From CFX5 sp023384495 (GTDB lineage: Bacteria > Chloroflexota > Anaerolineae > Caldilineales > Caldilineaceae): a stretch of 64,000 bases of DNA. This document shows, in pieces, positions 40,701-47,761 of this stretch (position 1 is its first letter; every line of letters starts with the position of its first letter). The position numbers and the translations under genes were made by a program. The notes beneath the pieces are model-generated. The model saw only the letters and a program-made list of their open reading frames with translations, did not search any database and was not told the origin of the DNA. The stretch lies in NCBI GenBank assembly GCA_048499455.1, contig JASNZV010000022.1, positions 78,418-142,417 of the forward strand. The letters run 5' to 3'.

Positions 40701-42337
40701 CCCTGCTCTTCGCCGTTGCCCATCCAGAAGCCAACGTGGGTCTTGGGCTGGTCGAACCAGAAGGTCATGGGGACGCCGGCGCTGGTGTTGGGTGAGACGG
40801 CGTTGTTGGTGGCGACATTGGGCGTAGAACGCGCTTTGGTCGGGTCCGCTTCGCGGTCGGCGTAGGTAATGACACGGGTATCGTCACCAGCGTAGAAATT
40901 CAGCCCATAGGTGGCGGCATAGTGGTCGCCGATGACGGCGGCGTCGGGCAGGTCGTCAAAATCGACCAACGCCGGGGCCGGGATCTCACGGTGGTGGCGC
41001 AGCGGCGTGCAGGGCTGCGGGCGTTCGCTGCACTGTTCCAACCCAAAGACCACGGCGTTGACAAAGAGGGCGCGGCCCTCCTCGGTCATGGCCTGGGGAT
41101 AGCCGTTGAAGCCCCATAACTGGTGGCAGCGCTGGGCAATGAGTGGGTGGTGGGTGCTGCTGCCCGGCTCGGTACCCAGCACCGTGACACCGGCGACCGG
41201 GTCGGGCAGGTGGATGCCTACCTCAGCGGTGGCCGGGTCATAGAGCTTGAGCGGCGCGGCCAGCAGGCCGGTGAGGTTGTTGGGATGTTGGTAGTAGCTC
41301 AGCGAGGGAGCGCCCACCACCGAATCTTGGCTGCCGTGCCAGCCGTTGGGCCAGCCGATGCGCAGCCCCAGTTTGCCAAAGAAGGCATAGCCGCCCTCGC
41401 CGATGCCCATGACTTTGCTGCTGCCGGCAATGTGTTCGGCCTGGCCGGGGGCGTTGCCCCAGTTGCTGAGATAGCCGGTATCGTCGCCGATGAGGGCGAG
41501 ATCGAAGCGGCCAAAGTCGGTGGCCAGCACGTTGTCGAGCGCCACCGGCGTCACCGAAAAGCCCTGCGATTCGAGGAAACCTTTGTAGTCGGCGATGATG
41601 GTTTCGGGGGTCTTGGCCGTGTGGACATAGGCGATGTTGCCGGAGAGGGTCGCCTGGGCGCGGCGGGGAGCGCGGGCGTCGAGCGTCTCATCCAGGCCGA
41701 GCGTACCCGCCAGGTAGGCCGTCACATCGTGCGGCGGCTCGGTGGAGGCCAGGCCGAAGAAGAACGAGCTGTCGCCCCCACCGGCGCGGCTGCCCACGCA
41801 GACGGGCGGGTCGAACATAAAAGTGAGCGTGTCGCCGGTGAGGTCGGCGGCGGCGGGGCGGACATTGCCCAGGCCGCCCTTGACGATGACGAACACGTCA
41901 TCGGGCTTCTGGTCGCCGTTGTAATCGAGCGGGGTGATGGGGCCAAAGTCGATGCGCAGGTTGGTTACGCAGGACGCGGCGGTGACGCCCACGGCCTGGC
42001 GCAGATCGACGCGATAGAGATAGGCGTGGAGTCCCGCGCCGGGTGTGCCTGCTTCGCCCACGGGCCACGTGCGCGACTGCAAAAAGGCGGAACCGGAGGC
42101 TCCGGGGGGTGTAAAGTAGTCAGCAAGGTCGCTGACGGTGATGGTGCAGTCGGCGTCGAAAATACAGTTGATGTCGGGGGCGCTCACATCCACAATGCTA
42201 AGTGCGGCGGCCGGTGCGCTGGCCGGCGCCGCAGCCAGTGGCTGTGGTGTCAGGACGTGTGAAAGCAACAGCGCACACACGATAGCCAGGAACGCCGAAC
42301 GGTGAAACAATCGGCGCCACGAAGAGTGAATCATCAT
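37781..42337 (-). CDS. Gingipain-like C25 cysteine protease, secreted
   Basis: About 1518 residues. A signal peptide (FLAIVCALLLSHVLTPQPLAAA) starts the protein. The C25 catalytic region is in the second half: His in FLMMHRGHGGPSGWG and Cys in YSINCASGLFDNETLN, preceded by the C25-type YLLLLGDAEFIPPFYRT. The gingipain-type propeptide-like segment (IERMGSMRDLKMVQINVAGGQ) is upstream. The N-terminal 650 residues contain other beta-rich modules. The protein ends HQLFLPVVSK, a tail similar to the secreted lipase at 52710. C25 enzymes cleave extracellular proteins after Arg or Lys; specificity here is unknown. A longer frame to 42475 lacks a signal peptide at its start; GGAG precedes the ATG pair at 42337/42334. 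Confidence 0.85.
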   Translation of the reverse strand: MMIHSSWRRLFHRSAFLAIVCALLLSHVLTPQPLAAAPASAPAAALSIVDVSAPDINCIFDADCTITVSDLADYFTPPGASGSAFLQSRTWPVGEAGTPGAGLHAYLYRVDLRQAVGVTAASCVTNLRIDFGPITPLDYNGDQKPDDVFVIVKGGLGNVRPAAADLTGDTLTFMFDPPVCVGSRAGGGDSSFFFGLASTEPPHDVTAYLAGTLGLDETLDARAPRRAQATLSGNIAYVHTAKTPETIIADYKGFLESQGFSVTPVALDNVLATDFGRFDLALIGDDTGYLSNWGNAPGQAEHIAGSSKVMGIGEGGYAFFGKLGLRIGWPNGWHGSQDSVVGAPSLSYYQHPNNLTGLLAAPLKLYDPATAEVGIHLPDPVAGVTVLGTEPGSSTHHPLIAQRCHQLWGFNGYPQAMTEEGRALFVNAVVFGLEQCSERPQPCTPLRHHREIPAPALVDFDDLPDAAVIGDHYAATYGLNFYAGDDTRVITYADREADPTKARSTPNVATNNAVSPNTSAGVPMTFWFDQPKTHVGFWMGNGEEQGHIGALVAYDAAGQVICVARAVVPEPYQTFLGLHDPQGRIVTLTLDYGDTLLSESIDDLYFAPHTSSETFPLPEAPSFEVSVPITVMLGTSNNERFEANFGLPEPQLINVKGPDGVEYVQHILPGVDVYGNTPGLPDVPVVRRMIGVPHGAEVRLAGLRVIPGEEYTVDLWPAQEPAVDVPVGQEEGELPPETFEDPPFSKDEEAYDTDANFPREIVTIERMGSMRDLKMVQINVAGGQYNPKTKLLTTFKSVEFELVFEGGEEGFLPRSVIANPFERSFDGIYAQALNHRALFEYPFGEIIAPSICWGHEYLIITDPTFRPAADALRNWKVSRGLSTVVINTGNGAGLAGTTAAQIRDTVRNRYNNCLVRPSYLLLLGDAEFIPPFYRTTMYGDSAGTDLDYSLMTPGDLAPDLAYGRIPVDTLEQAQTVINKIINYENLPPFQPAFYSNVSLASYFQCCRPDVVQDGTASRSFIETSELVRNALQATGYAVERIYNTSTAYHNNPNNSSYYNSAIRSTVPNRYYNGALLPPDLRATSGYPWSGSSTEIVNAINAGRFLMMHRGHGGPSGWGGPSFSTSHLNSLSNGNRTPVIYSINCASGLFDNETLNPALQDWNYNTTVNGVYWAERILRMEGGAVGVIGDTRNSPTWANSALARGLFDATFPNVVPNYGPNSSIQRLGDILNYGKAYMVSQVGQAQTAGSVSNDAATTNVILYHVFGDPSMKMWTKHPYQIVFPWYVYNVLTVNPKQWQVEYPVHGATITALQDGNPVARGEVVDGQALLDFINDVDPDTPIELSAINPDGTGALLGAADAQGKVTPETGGKVEHAPSQFEMAFGDGSVRVATDLFYNVLTSPSQPLGQGVQGLRHFAIDAFTETNSEGNVEQVTEFDGAYTLTLGYTDEELAEKGIDESTLRCQYLDENGQWQPINSQVDPAGNQVACTADHLTEFALVGDTTSASDSHQLFLPVVSK

Positions 42338-42481
42338 CGCTCCTATCCTTTCTTGGGAATCAGGGGGAATTTCTGCGTCTGTGGGGACGATGGAGAGTGC
42401 AACTGCGCCCAGTGTAGCAGAGTGGCAATGGGGGGGCGATGATCCGTGGCACAGAGACGGTGTGGTTAAGATCACAAGGAT

Positions 42482-43444
42482 TCAGTCGAGGGGGCTGCGC
42501 ACGGCGAGCGGCCCCTTGTTGAGCACGTGGGTGTAGATCATGGTGGTCTTGACATCCTTGTGGCCGAGCAACTCTTGCACCGTTCTGATATCATAGCCGG
42601 CTTCGAGCAGGTGGGTGGCGAAGGAGTGGCGCAGCGTATGGGGCGTCACGTGTTTGTCGATGTGAGCGGCCTGGCCGGCGCGGCGGACAGCCTTTTGCAG
42701 GCCGCCTTCGTCCATGTGGTGGCGGCGAATGGCGTGGCTGCGGGGGTCGACCGAGAGCCGTTCGGCGGGGAAGACATATTGCCAGCGCCACTCGGTGGGG
42801 GCATGGGGATATTTGCGGCTCAGGGCGTAGGGCAAATAGACTGCGCCATGACCCTGGGCCAGGTCCTGGTCGTGCAGCCGTTTAACCTCGTGTAGATGTT
42901 GTTGGAGGGCTGGGATGAGTCGTTGGGGCAGCAGGGTGACGCGGTCCTCATTGCCCTTGGTGTCGCGCACCAGAATTTGCCGCCGGGCGAACTCCATGTC
43001 TTGAACGCGGAGCCGGATGCATTCCATAATGCGCATGCCGGCGCCATAGAGCAACTGGGCCATGAGCTGATAAAGACCGGTCATCTGGTCGAAGAGCCGT
43101 TGCGTCTCGTCCTTGGTGAGCACCGTGGGCAGGCGACGGTCTTTGCGGGCGCGGATGGCGTCGACGGGGCCGGTGAGTTCAACCTGGAGCACATGGCGAT
43201 AGAGAAAGAGGAGGGCGCTGAGGGCCTGGTTTTGGGTGGGCGGGGCCACCGATTGGTCGACCGCCAGCCAGGTGAGAAAGGCCTCGACCTCGGGCGTGTT
43301 CAGCTCGCGCGGGTGGCGCAGCTTGTGGAAGCGGATGTAGCGTTCGATCCAGTCGACGTAGGTGGTTTCGGTGCGGATGGAATAGCCCTTGAGGCGGATG
43401 GCGTCGCGCACCTGGTCGAGAAGCTTCTTGGGTTGGGTGGGCAT
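42482..43444 (-). CDS. intI: Integron integrase IntI (tyrosine recombinase)
   Basis: 320 residues. The tyrosine-recombinase catalytic set is complete: R138 (GAGMRIMEC), K163 (DTKGNED), H269/R272 (TPHTLRHSFATH), H295 (LLGHKD) and Y304 (TMIYTHVL). Between about 184 and 225 it carries the insertion that marks IntI, with DLAQGHGAVYLPYALSRKYP and WRWQYVFPAERLS close to class 1-3 integrases. IntI recombines attI and folded single-stranded attC sites to insert, excise and reorder cassettes. The gene is divergent from a cassette array beginning about 500 bp away, the classical integron layout. Its promoter overlaps a LexA-type box, implying SOS control. No SD is visible before ATG 43444. All key residues are present, so the enzyme should be active. 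Confidence 0.96.
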   Translation of the reverse strand: MPTQPKKLLDQVRDAIRLKGYSIRTETTYVDWIERYIRFHKLRHPRELNTPEVEAFLTWLAVDQSVAPPTQNQALSALLFLYRHVLQVELTGPVDAIRARKDRRLPTVLTKDETQRLFDQMTGLYQLMAQLLYGAGMRIMECIRLRVQDMEFARRQILVRDTKGNEDRVTLLPQRLIPALQQHLHEVKRLHDQDLAQGHGAVYLPYALSRKYPHAPTEWRWQYVFPAERLSVDPRSHAIRRHHMDEGGLQKAVRRAGQAAHIDKHVTPHTLRHSFATHLLEAGYDIRTVQELLGHKDVKTTMIYTHVLNKGPLAVRSPLD

Positions 43445-43521
43445 CGTGAACGGCTCGCAAGAATCGGGTTGGCGGACAAGCGGCGGAAAAGCGAATCGAA
43501 AAGCGAATCAAATGAAATGCG

Positions 43522-43533
43522 GAACATTTGTTC
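43522..43533 (-). promoter_or_regulatory. LexA-type SOS box in the intI leader
   Basis: GAACATTTGTTC matches GAAC-N4-GTTC, the LexA operator class of Gram-positives and Chloroflexi. It lies just downstream of the predicted start point of the intI transcript, where LexA would block transcription. Known Vibrio and class 1 integrons are LexA-controlled through the different CTGT-N8-ACAG box. Confidence 0.75.
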
Positions 43534-43546
43534 TGTTTTTTTGGAG

Positions 43547-43555
43547 ATTGTAGCA
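43547..43555 (-). promoter_or_regulatory. intI promoter (extended -10)
   Basis: On the minus strand TGC-TACAAT (43555-43547) is an extended -10; no good -35 is visible at 17 bases. The transcript would start near 43540 and have a leader of about 95 bases containing the LexA-type box. Confidence 0.55.
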
Positions 43556-43633
43556 TCGACTGCGAGCGTTGATCCTGACAGTTGGCTGATAAAATTTTGA
43601 TGGTGTGTCGAGGAATTTTGCCATTTTTTGTGC

Positions 43634-43662
43634 TTGACAGATGCAATCCGTGTCGTTATACT
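43634..43662 (+). promoter_or_regulatory. Pc-type cassette promoter
   Basis: TTGACA (43634-43639), 17-base spacer, TATACT (43657-43662): a near-consensus promoter reading into the cassette array, between intI and the attI core, as Pc does in known integrons. The preceding ATTTTTTGTGCTTGA (43623-43637) recurs exactly at 54009-54023. Confidence 0.78.
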
Positions 43663-43698
43663 GGCCTATACAAACAATTGACATAAAAGAGACGGTGT

Positions 43699-43836
43699 GG
43701 TCTATACACCGGTTTTAGCGGAGATAGCGGCATCGGTTCTTGTTGTGTTCCGGCTGGCCCCGGAAACAGGGTTGGTGGGGCTACAGAAACCGCGCCGGTG
43801 TTTGCATCGATGAGGCCGCTCCGGTCTATACACCGG
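43699..43836 (+). repeat. Direct-repeat pair in the attI region
   Basis: GGTCTATACACCGG occurs at 43699-43712 and 43823-43836. The 12-base core GGTCTATACACC is nearly palindromic. Accessory direct repeats bound by the integrase are known in class 1 attI; whether these are IntI sites or an operator is inference. Confidence 0.5.
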
Positions 43837-43884
43837 CACGGCTGGCGGCGGATGGGGGGATGGATGTATCTGGCCGAAGTAATT

Positions 43885-43891
43885 GTTGGCC
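43885..43891 (+). other. attI core (recombination point before cassette 1)
   Basis: GTTGGCC, identical to the R' core of the attC sites, followed by GGCTAA. It lies about 70 bases before the first cassette start codon and marks the junction of the fixed intI/attI platform with the array. Confidence 0.72.
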
Positions 43892-43959
43892 GGCTAAGCA
43901 GCTATCGGGGCAAATGAGCAAGTGATAGTAGAGCCGTGCGTGCAAGAGTATGCAAGGCG

Positions 43960-44733
43960 ATGAACCAGATCGAAGAAATGCTCCAAATGCTCAAACGGAA
44001 CTCGAACACTGTTGGTCTGCTGGAATACGGCGGCCGTCAAGCTAGAGATGTCTCGACAGCAGGCGACTACGACCTCATGGTCATCCAACAGGAGCGTAAT
44101 CCGGTGGTGACTAGTTTGCATTTCGAGGTGGGAGCCGTGCCGGTAGACCTCAACCTGCTCTCGCTAGCAGAACTAAAGCAGTTAGGGCCGGATGGCTCAT
44201 TTGAGACACAGGTGGTAGCACGGGGAAAGGTGCTGTATGACCCAACGGGAGCGGTACGCCACTGGCAAGAGCACTTGCGGCAGGCACTGGCAGAGCATGA
44301 TGTGAAGGCATGGTCGGAGCAGACCATTGCCTTTATTCGACATGGTCATCGCCATCTGTTGGATAAAGTGCAGGACCGCTTGCACTCAATGCCGACCCTT
44401 TGTCAGCTTTTGTTGCATACGAACATCTACTGGCTGTTGGAGAACTACTTTCGTCTTCGTCATGTGCCGTTTCTCGGAGCCAAGCACGCCCTGTCCTATT
44501 TACAGGAGCATGAGGAAGAGTTATACAATCTGATCGAGAGATTTTATGCTACGCCCGAACTAGGCGAGAAGGTCACGCTGTCGCACCAGATGACCAACAT
44601 CGTTCTCAAACCTGTCGGTGGTATGTGGTGCAGAGGGGAAGTGCTGGCGTTTGGTGGAGAAGAGGAACGAAATCTTCAGCAACAAGGCCAAATGGTCTAT
44701 GCTGAGTTGTTTGGTTCAGCCAGCCATAGGTAA
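43960..44733 (+). CDS. Cassette 1: nucleotidyltransferase-fold protein
   Basis: 257 residues. A pol-beta-type nucleotidyltransferase pattern is visible: LEYGGRQA, then AGDYDLMVI (paired Asp) and VPVDLNLLS (third Asp) within the first 75 residues, followed by an all-helical C-terminal region (HTNIYWLLENYFRLRH). Such folds occur in aminoglycoside nucleotidyltransferases, MNT/HEPN antitoxins and nucleotide-modifying defence enzymes; sequence alone does not choose. As the first cassette, nearest Pc, it should be the best transcribed. The ATG at 43960 puts the NTase core at the normal distance; a GTG at 43936 would add eight residues. The gene ends 58 bases before its attC. Confidence 0.68.
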   Translation: MNQIEEMLQMLKRNSNTVGLLEYGGRQARDVSTAGDYDLMVIQQERNPVVTSLHFEVGAVPVDLNLLSLAELKQLGPDGSFETQVVARGKVLYDPTGAVRHWQEHLRQALAEHDVKAWSEQTIAFIRHGHRHLLDKVQDRLHSMPTLCQLLLHTNIYWLLENYFRLRHVPFLGAKHALSYLQEHEEELYNLIERFYATPELGEKVTLSHQMTNIVLKPVGGMWCRGEVLAFGGEEERNLQQQGQMVYAELFGSASHR

Positions 44734-44791
44734 GGTGACTCCGTGGGGTGGATCATCGAGCGGTGCGACAAAGTAATTCAGGGGACAGGCC

Positions 44792-44920
44792 GGCCAACAA
44801 CCCGCTGCACCGGACTGGCGAAAGTCAGGGCCGTGCGGTGTCTGCTCCTTCGGCGATCTGTTTTCGTTTAGCTTGTTGTGGTGCTGTCGTTCGCCCGCCG
44901 GTGAGCCGGGAGGGTTGGCC
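44792..44920 (+). other. attC site 1 (129 bp)
   Basis: Starts GGCCAAC and ends GTTGGCC. The inner left arm at 44804-44819 pairs with GCCCGCCGGTGAGC on the right, with one base differing from the family consensus. It closes cassette 1. Confidence 0.92.
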
Positions 44921-44988
44921 GCTAACGAGCAAGGAGGGGCAGCTAGACAAGTGAGCTTTAGTTTTTCTGTTTGGTGAACTACTGTGAA

Positions 44989-45172
44989 GAGGCTGAAGGA
45001 TTGCGTTGTCTGTATGAACAGGGGGCAAAGGCGGTATTGGTGGAGAGGACAACTATCGCAATGCCGCCTTTGCGCTCTATGAAGATGTGGGTTTTCGGGT
45101 CGTGCGTGAGGTTTTGGTCTTTCGCAAGGAGTATGTGCGAGGAAAATGGACAACGACCAGATCTTGCTACAA
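44989..45172 (+). pseudogene. GNAT acetyltransferase C-terminal remnant
   Basis: Translation in two frames gives pieces of a GNAT C-terminus: LYEQGAKAVLVE near 45009-45044, then, after a frameshift around 45045, NAAFALYEDVGFRVVREVLV. The latter is the acetyl-CoA-binding 'A-x-x-LYE-x-x-GF' segment. The N-terminal part and a start are absent, and its end overlaps the start of the kinase-like gene. It is a broken gene inside cassette 2. Confidence 0.6.
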
Positions 45173-46117
45173 CAAGTCTTACAGCGCTATGGATTGGCGG
45201 GTGCAAACGCCCATGCCCTGCGCAGTTACAACAACCAGGTTTACCGCATTGAGAGCGCCGACCATCAGCGTTTCAGCCTACGCATCTGTGGGTTTCCCAA
45301 CATGAAGCGCCGCTCGGTAGAAGATGAAATGGTTTGGCTGGACTTTGTGGCGCAACACAACCCACGGTTGGCGCCACGACCCATTGCGAACGATCAGGGG
45401 GAATTGGTCACAGCTAGTTCCACACCAGAAGGCGAACGGCTAAGTTGTCTCTTTGCCTGGGTCGAAGGGACTGAGTTGCACAGCGCGGTAACGCCAGACC
45501 ACATGCACAAAATTGGACAGAGCGTGGCAGCACTCCACCATATCGCCCAAAAATTCCCTTTTCCTGATGCAAACAGTGACTTCCGCAGCGACTATCGCTA
45601 TGATCAAGCCTTGCTGCTGAGTCATCGTGGCTGGATTGACAAACACCGTAATGCCATCGGAGTTGAGAACATAGCGCTGCTCAACCATGCCATCGTTCAT
45701 GTGCTGGCCGCAATGGAGCACATCGGCACGACGCCAGCCCACTACGGGGTGATTCATGCCGACCTAACCCTTCGCAACATACTGGTGCAGGATGGCGAGA
45801 TCTATCTCATCGATTTTGAGCAGTTGGGACGCGGTCACTTTCTTTATGATTTTGCTGTCCTGTGGAACACACTGCGCGAGGAATCGGCAGACTTTGCCCT
45901 GCGCTGGCAAAGTTTTGTCGCCGGTTATGCGGAAGTGATCGAATTGCCTTTTCGTCAGGAAGCGGAGTTGCAGCCCTTTATTGTTGCCACCCAGCTTAAC
46001 TTTTTGGATTGGTTCTACAATTCCATGACTCCCGCTGTGCAGGCAAATTTTGAGCCCCGGCTATCATCAGTCTATGCAGAGATCCGGCACTGGATAGCGC
46101 AGCATAAGCTTTCCTAA
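45146..46117 (+). CDS. Cassette 2: APH-like phosphotransferase (choline/homoserine-kinase-type fold)
   Basis: 323 residues. The kinase catalytic loop is HADLTLRNILV (Brenner motif H-x-D-x4-N, near residue 210), followed by IDFEQLGRGHFLYDFA (the DFG-equivalent). The N-terminal lobe starts with YNNQVYRIESAD and LRICGFP, similar to the RdoA/homoserine-kinase-II group. It would phosphorylate a small hydroxylated molecule or protein using ATP; family members include aminoglycoside phosphotransferases, but the substrate here is unknown. It overlaps the end of a GNAT remnant, so the cassette once held another enzyme or arose by fusion of two. Its start ATG 45146 follows GAGGAAA. Confidence 0.78.
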   Translation: MDNDQILLQQVLQRYGLAGANAHALRSYNNQVYRIESADHQRFSLRICGFPNMKRRSVEDEMVWLDFVAQHNPRLAPRPIANDQGELVTASSTPEGERLSCLFAWVEGTELHSAVTPDHMHKIGQSVAALHHIAQKFPFPDANSDFRSDYRYDQALLLSHRGWIDKHRNAIGVENIALLNHAIVHVLAAMEHIGTTPAHYGVIHADLTLRNILVQDGEIYLIDFEQLGRGHFLYDFAVLWNTLREESADFALRWQSFVAGYAEVIELPFRQEAELQPFIVATQLNFLDWFYNSMTPAVQANFEPRLSSVYAEIRHWIAQHKLS

Positions 46118-46261
46118 AGTAGCTTATCTCTTTGTGTCAGGTTGCAGCAGTGCATTCTGTACTCGTTGATGGATTGTAGTTAGCAGTACCGGTGTGTTTG
46201 TCTCACAAACACCAACTTATCATTTTGACGATCGGCGGGCTAGCGTCCGAACATTATGTGC

Positions 46262-46372
46262 AGTTGAGCGGGCGGGATCAAGGGCTTGTGATGCTTTTCC
46301 CTTCGGCCATGTCGAGGGGTACGTGTTGTTGGAGGTGCTTTCGTCGCCCGCCAACTGACAACTGTGTTGGCC
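46262..46372 (+). other. Divergent attC-like element
   Basis: AGTTGAGCGGGCG at 46262-46274 pairs with CGCCCGCCAACT near 46345 (one bulged A), and a GTTGGCC core stands at 46366-46372. CCCTTCGGCCATGT in its centre matches the normal attC centre. It appears to be a decayed or differently folded attC ending the kinase cassette. The 46118-46261 stretch before it shows nothing recognised. Confidence 0.6.
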
Positions 46373-46586
46373 GGCCAGCAGCTTGCAGGAAGGACAACGA
46401 AGGAATAGCAGAGGTTTGCGCCGAGTATTTCAGGTGTGACTGGCGTCTGATTTGTACGGATACGTTCATCTCAAGGCTTCCGCTGCGGGTGAGAGGATAC
46501 CGGCAAACGCGCCGGGCTGACAATCCGAATGGCAGCAAGTGGTTGGTCCTGGCAATATGGGGTAGGGCAAGTTCAGGATCAAGGCC
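46373..46586 (+). repeat. ORF-less cassette-like unit (copy A)
   Basis: About 214 bases between a divergent and a full attC, without a plausible gene on the plus strand. It is homologous to 60540-60748: shared blocks include acgaaggaa, agaggttt, tggcgtctg, ggcagcaa and ggttggtcctgg. It may be a non-coding RNA/promoter cassette or a decayed gene. Confidence 0.6.
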
Positions 46587-46715
46587 GGCCAACAACCCGC
46601 TGCACCGGACTGGCTGAAGATCGGGCCGTGCGGTGTCTGCTCCTTCGGCCTTGTGTTTTCGTGTAGGCTGATGCGGTGCTGTCGTTCGCCAGCCGGTGAG
46701 CCGTGTCTGTTGGCC
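46587..46715 (+). other. attC site 2 (129 bp)
   Basis: GGCCAAC ... GTTGGCC with the standard centre (gtgtctgctccttcggcc). It closes the ORF-less unit and precedes the three-gene cassette. Confidence 0.92.
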
Positions 46716-46792
46716 GGCTGACGATCTACTATGAAGACCAAAGCTAATAAAATCAAAATTTCACAATAATATAGCGTGAAGGGCTGATCGAT

Positions 46793-47677
46793 ATGTTACA
46801 GTTACCCGAACCACCTGAGTTTGATGATGCCGTCATAGAGAAATGTATCACGTCCAAATATGTAACCCCAATCGTCTTCGAATGGTACAAGTATGTAGCT
46901 CAAGTTGCATACATACTAGCTTTGATTCCACGAGATTCAATATTATTAAGGCCGTTACCGGAGAACCAGTATGCTGTTCTCGTTGGACTTTTAAATCGCT
47001 GCGCTCGGCTCATGCTGTCAGTTGTAAAGATTTCCTCATCAGGCGTGCATGGTGAGACTGTACGCATTCTTGACCGATGTATCGTTGAGTCCGCAGTCAA
47101 ATTACACTGGTTGTCTGTATCGAATAAGAACGATAAGTTTGACCGCTATTTGGCTGACGGGCTTAAACATGAACTACGCTTTCGTGAAGAAATTAAGCAG
47201 CAGATCCAAAGAAGGTCTGATGGAGAGTTAATAGTGGAGCAGAAAATGCTTCGCTCTGTTGATCGTTTTATCAAGGCTAGTGGCTTGACTGAACAAGCGA
47301 TCCAACAAACCAAAAAGATGCCTGATTTTCGAACTATTTGCGAAGAAATCGGACTCAATAGGTTGCTCTATCTGATTGCACAAGGTCTTGGTTCTCACTC
47401 CGTACATGGTAGCTGGAGCGATTTACTGCTTTATTATCTGGACCGTGAGGGTGATGAAGAATGGCGACCAAGAGCTAATGATGTAGAAACGAATGTTCTT
47501 CAATTCATCTTTGTTGCCATATTCGTGTCTGAAGCACTGGCTGCATTCGCTAAATTTGTATTCAATCCGAAAAACCTTGTTCAAGAGATCGAAGAACTTC
47601 TTAGTGACGTGAGAGATGAATTGCTTTATTGGCAAGGAGTATCGGAGGGTGATGACTATTTTCCGGCCAATTCATAA
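46793..47677 (+). CDS. Cassette 3a: DUF5677-like helical protein
   Basis: 294 residues, all-helical, with GETVRILDRCIVESAVKLHW and, near the C-terminus, SHSVHGSWSDLLLYYL. This resembles DUF5677-type proteins, whose fold is HEPN-like and whose function is unknown. I do not see a canonical R-x4-H. The base composition is far more A+T-rich than the host genes. It starts 77 bases after attC 2 and is followed by two more genes on the same strand without an attC between them, so the three form one mobile unit. No TM segment. Confidence 0.6.
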   Translation: MLQLPEPPEFDDAVIEKCITSKYVTPIVFEWYKYVAQVAYILALIPRDSILLRPLPENQYAVLVGLLNRCARLMLSVVKISSSGVHGETVRILDRCIVESAVKLHWLSVSNKNDKFDRYLADGLKHELRFREEIKQQIQRRSDGELIVEQKMLRSVDRFIKASGLTEQAIQQTKKMPDFRTICEEIGLNRLLYLIAQGLGSHSVHGSWSDLLLYYLDREGDEEWRPRANDVETNVLQFIFVAIFVSEALAAFAKFVFNPKNLVQEIEELLSDVRDELLYWQGVSEGDDYFPANS

Positions 47678-47761
47678 CATTTAGCTAGAGGATATGAGGA
47701 TAAAGCAAAAAAGCTAGCCGGAGAACATCCGCAGTATTGGTACACAAAAAAGGATAATGTG

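Noticed and set aside
43960..46117. Calling cassettes 1 and 2 antibiotic-resistance genes
   Set aside because: The folds fit, but both families have many other substrates and no resistance-specific motif was recognised.
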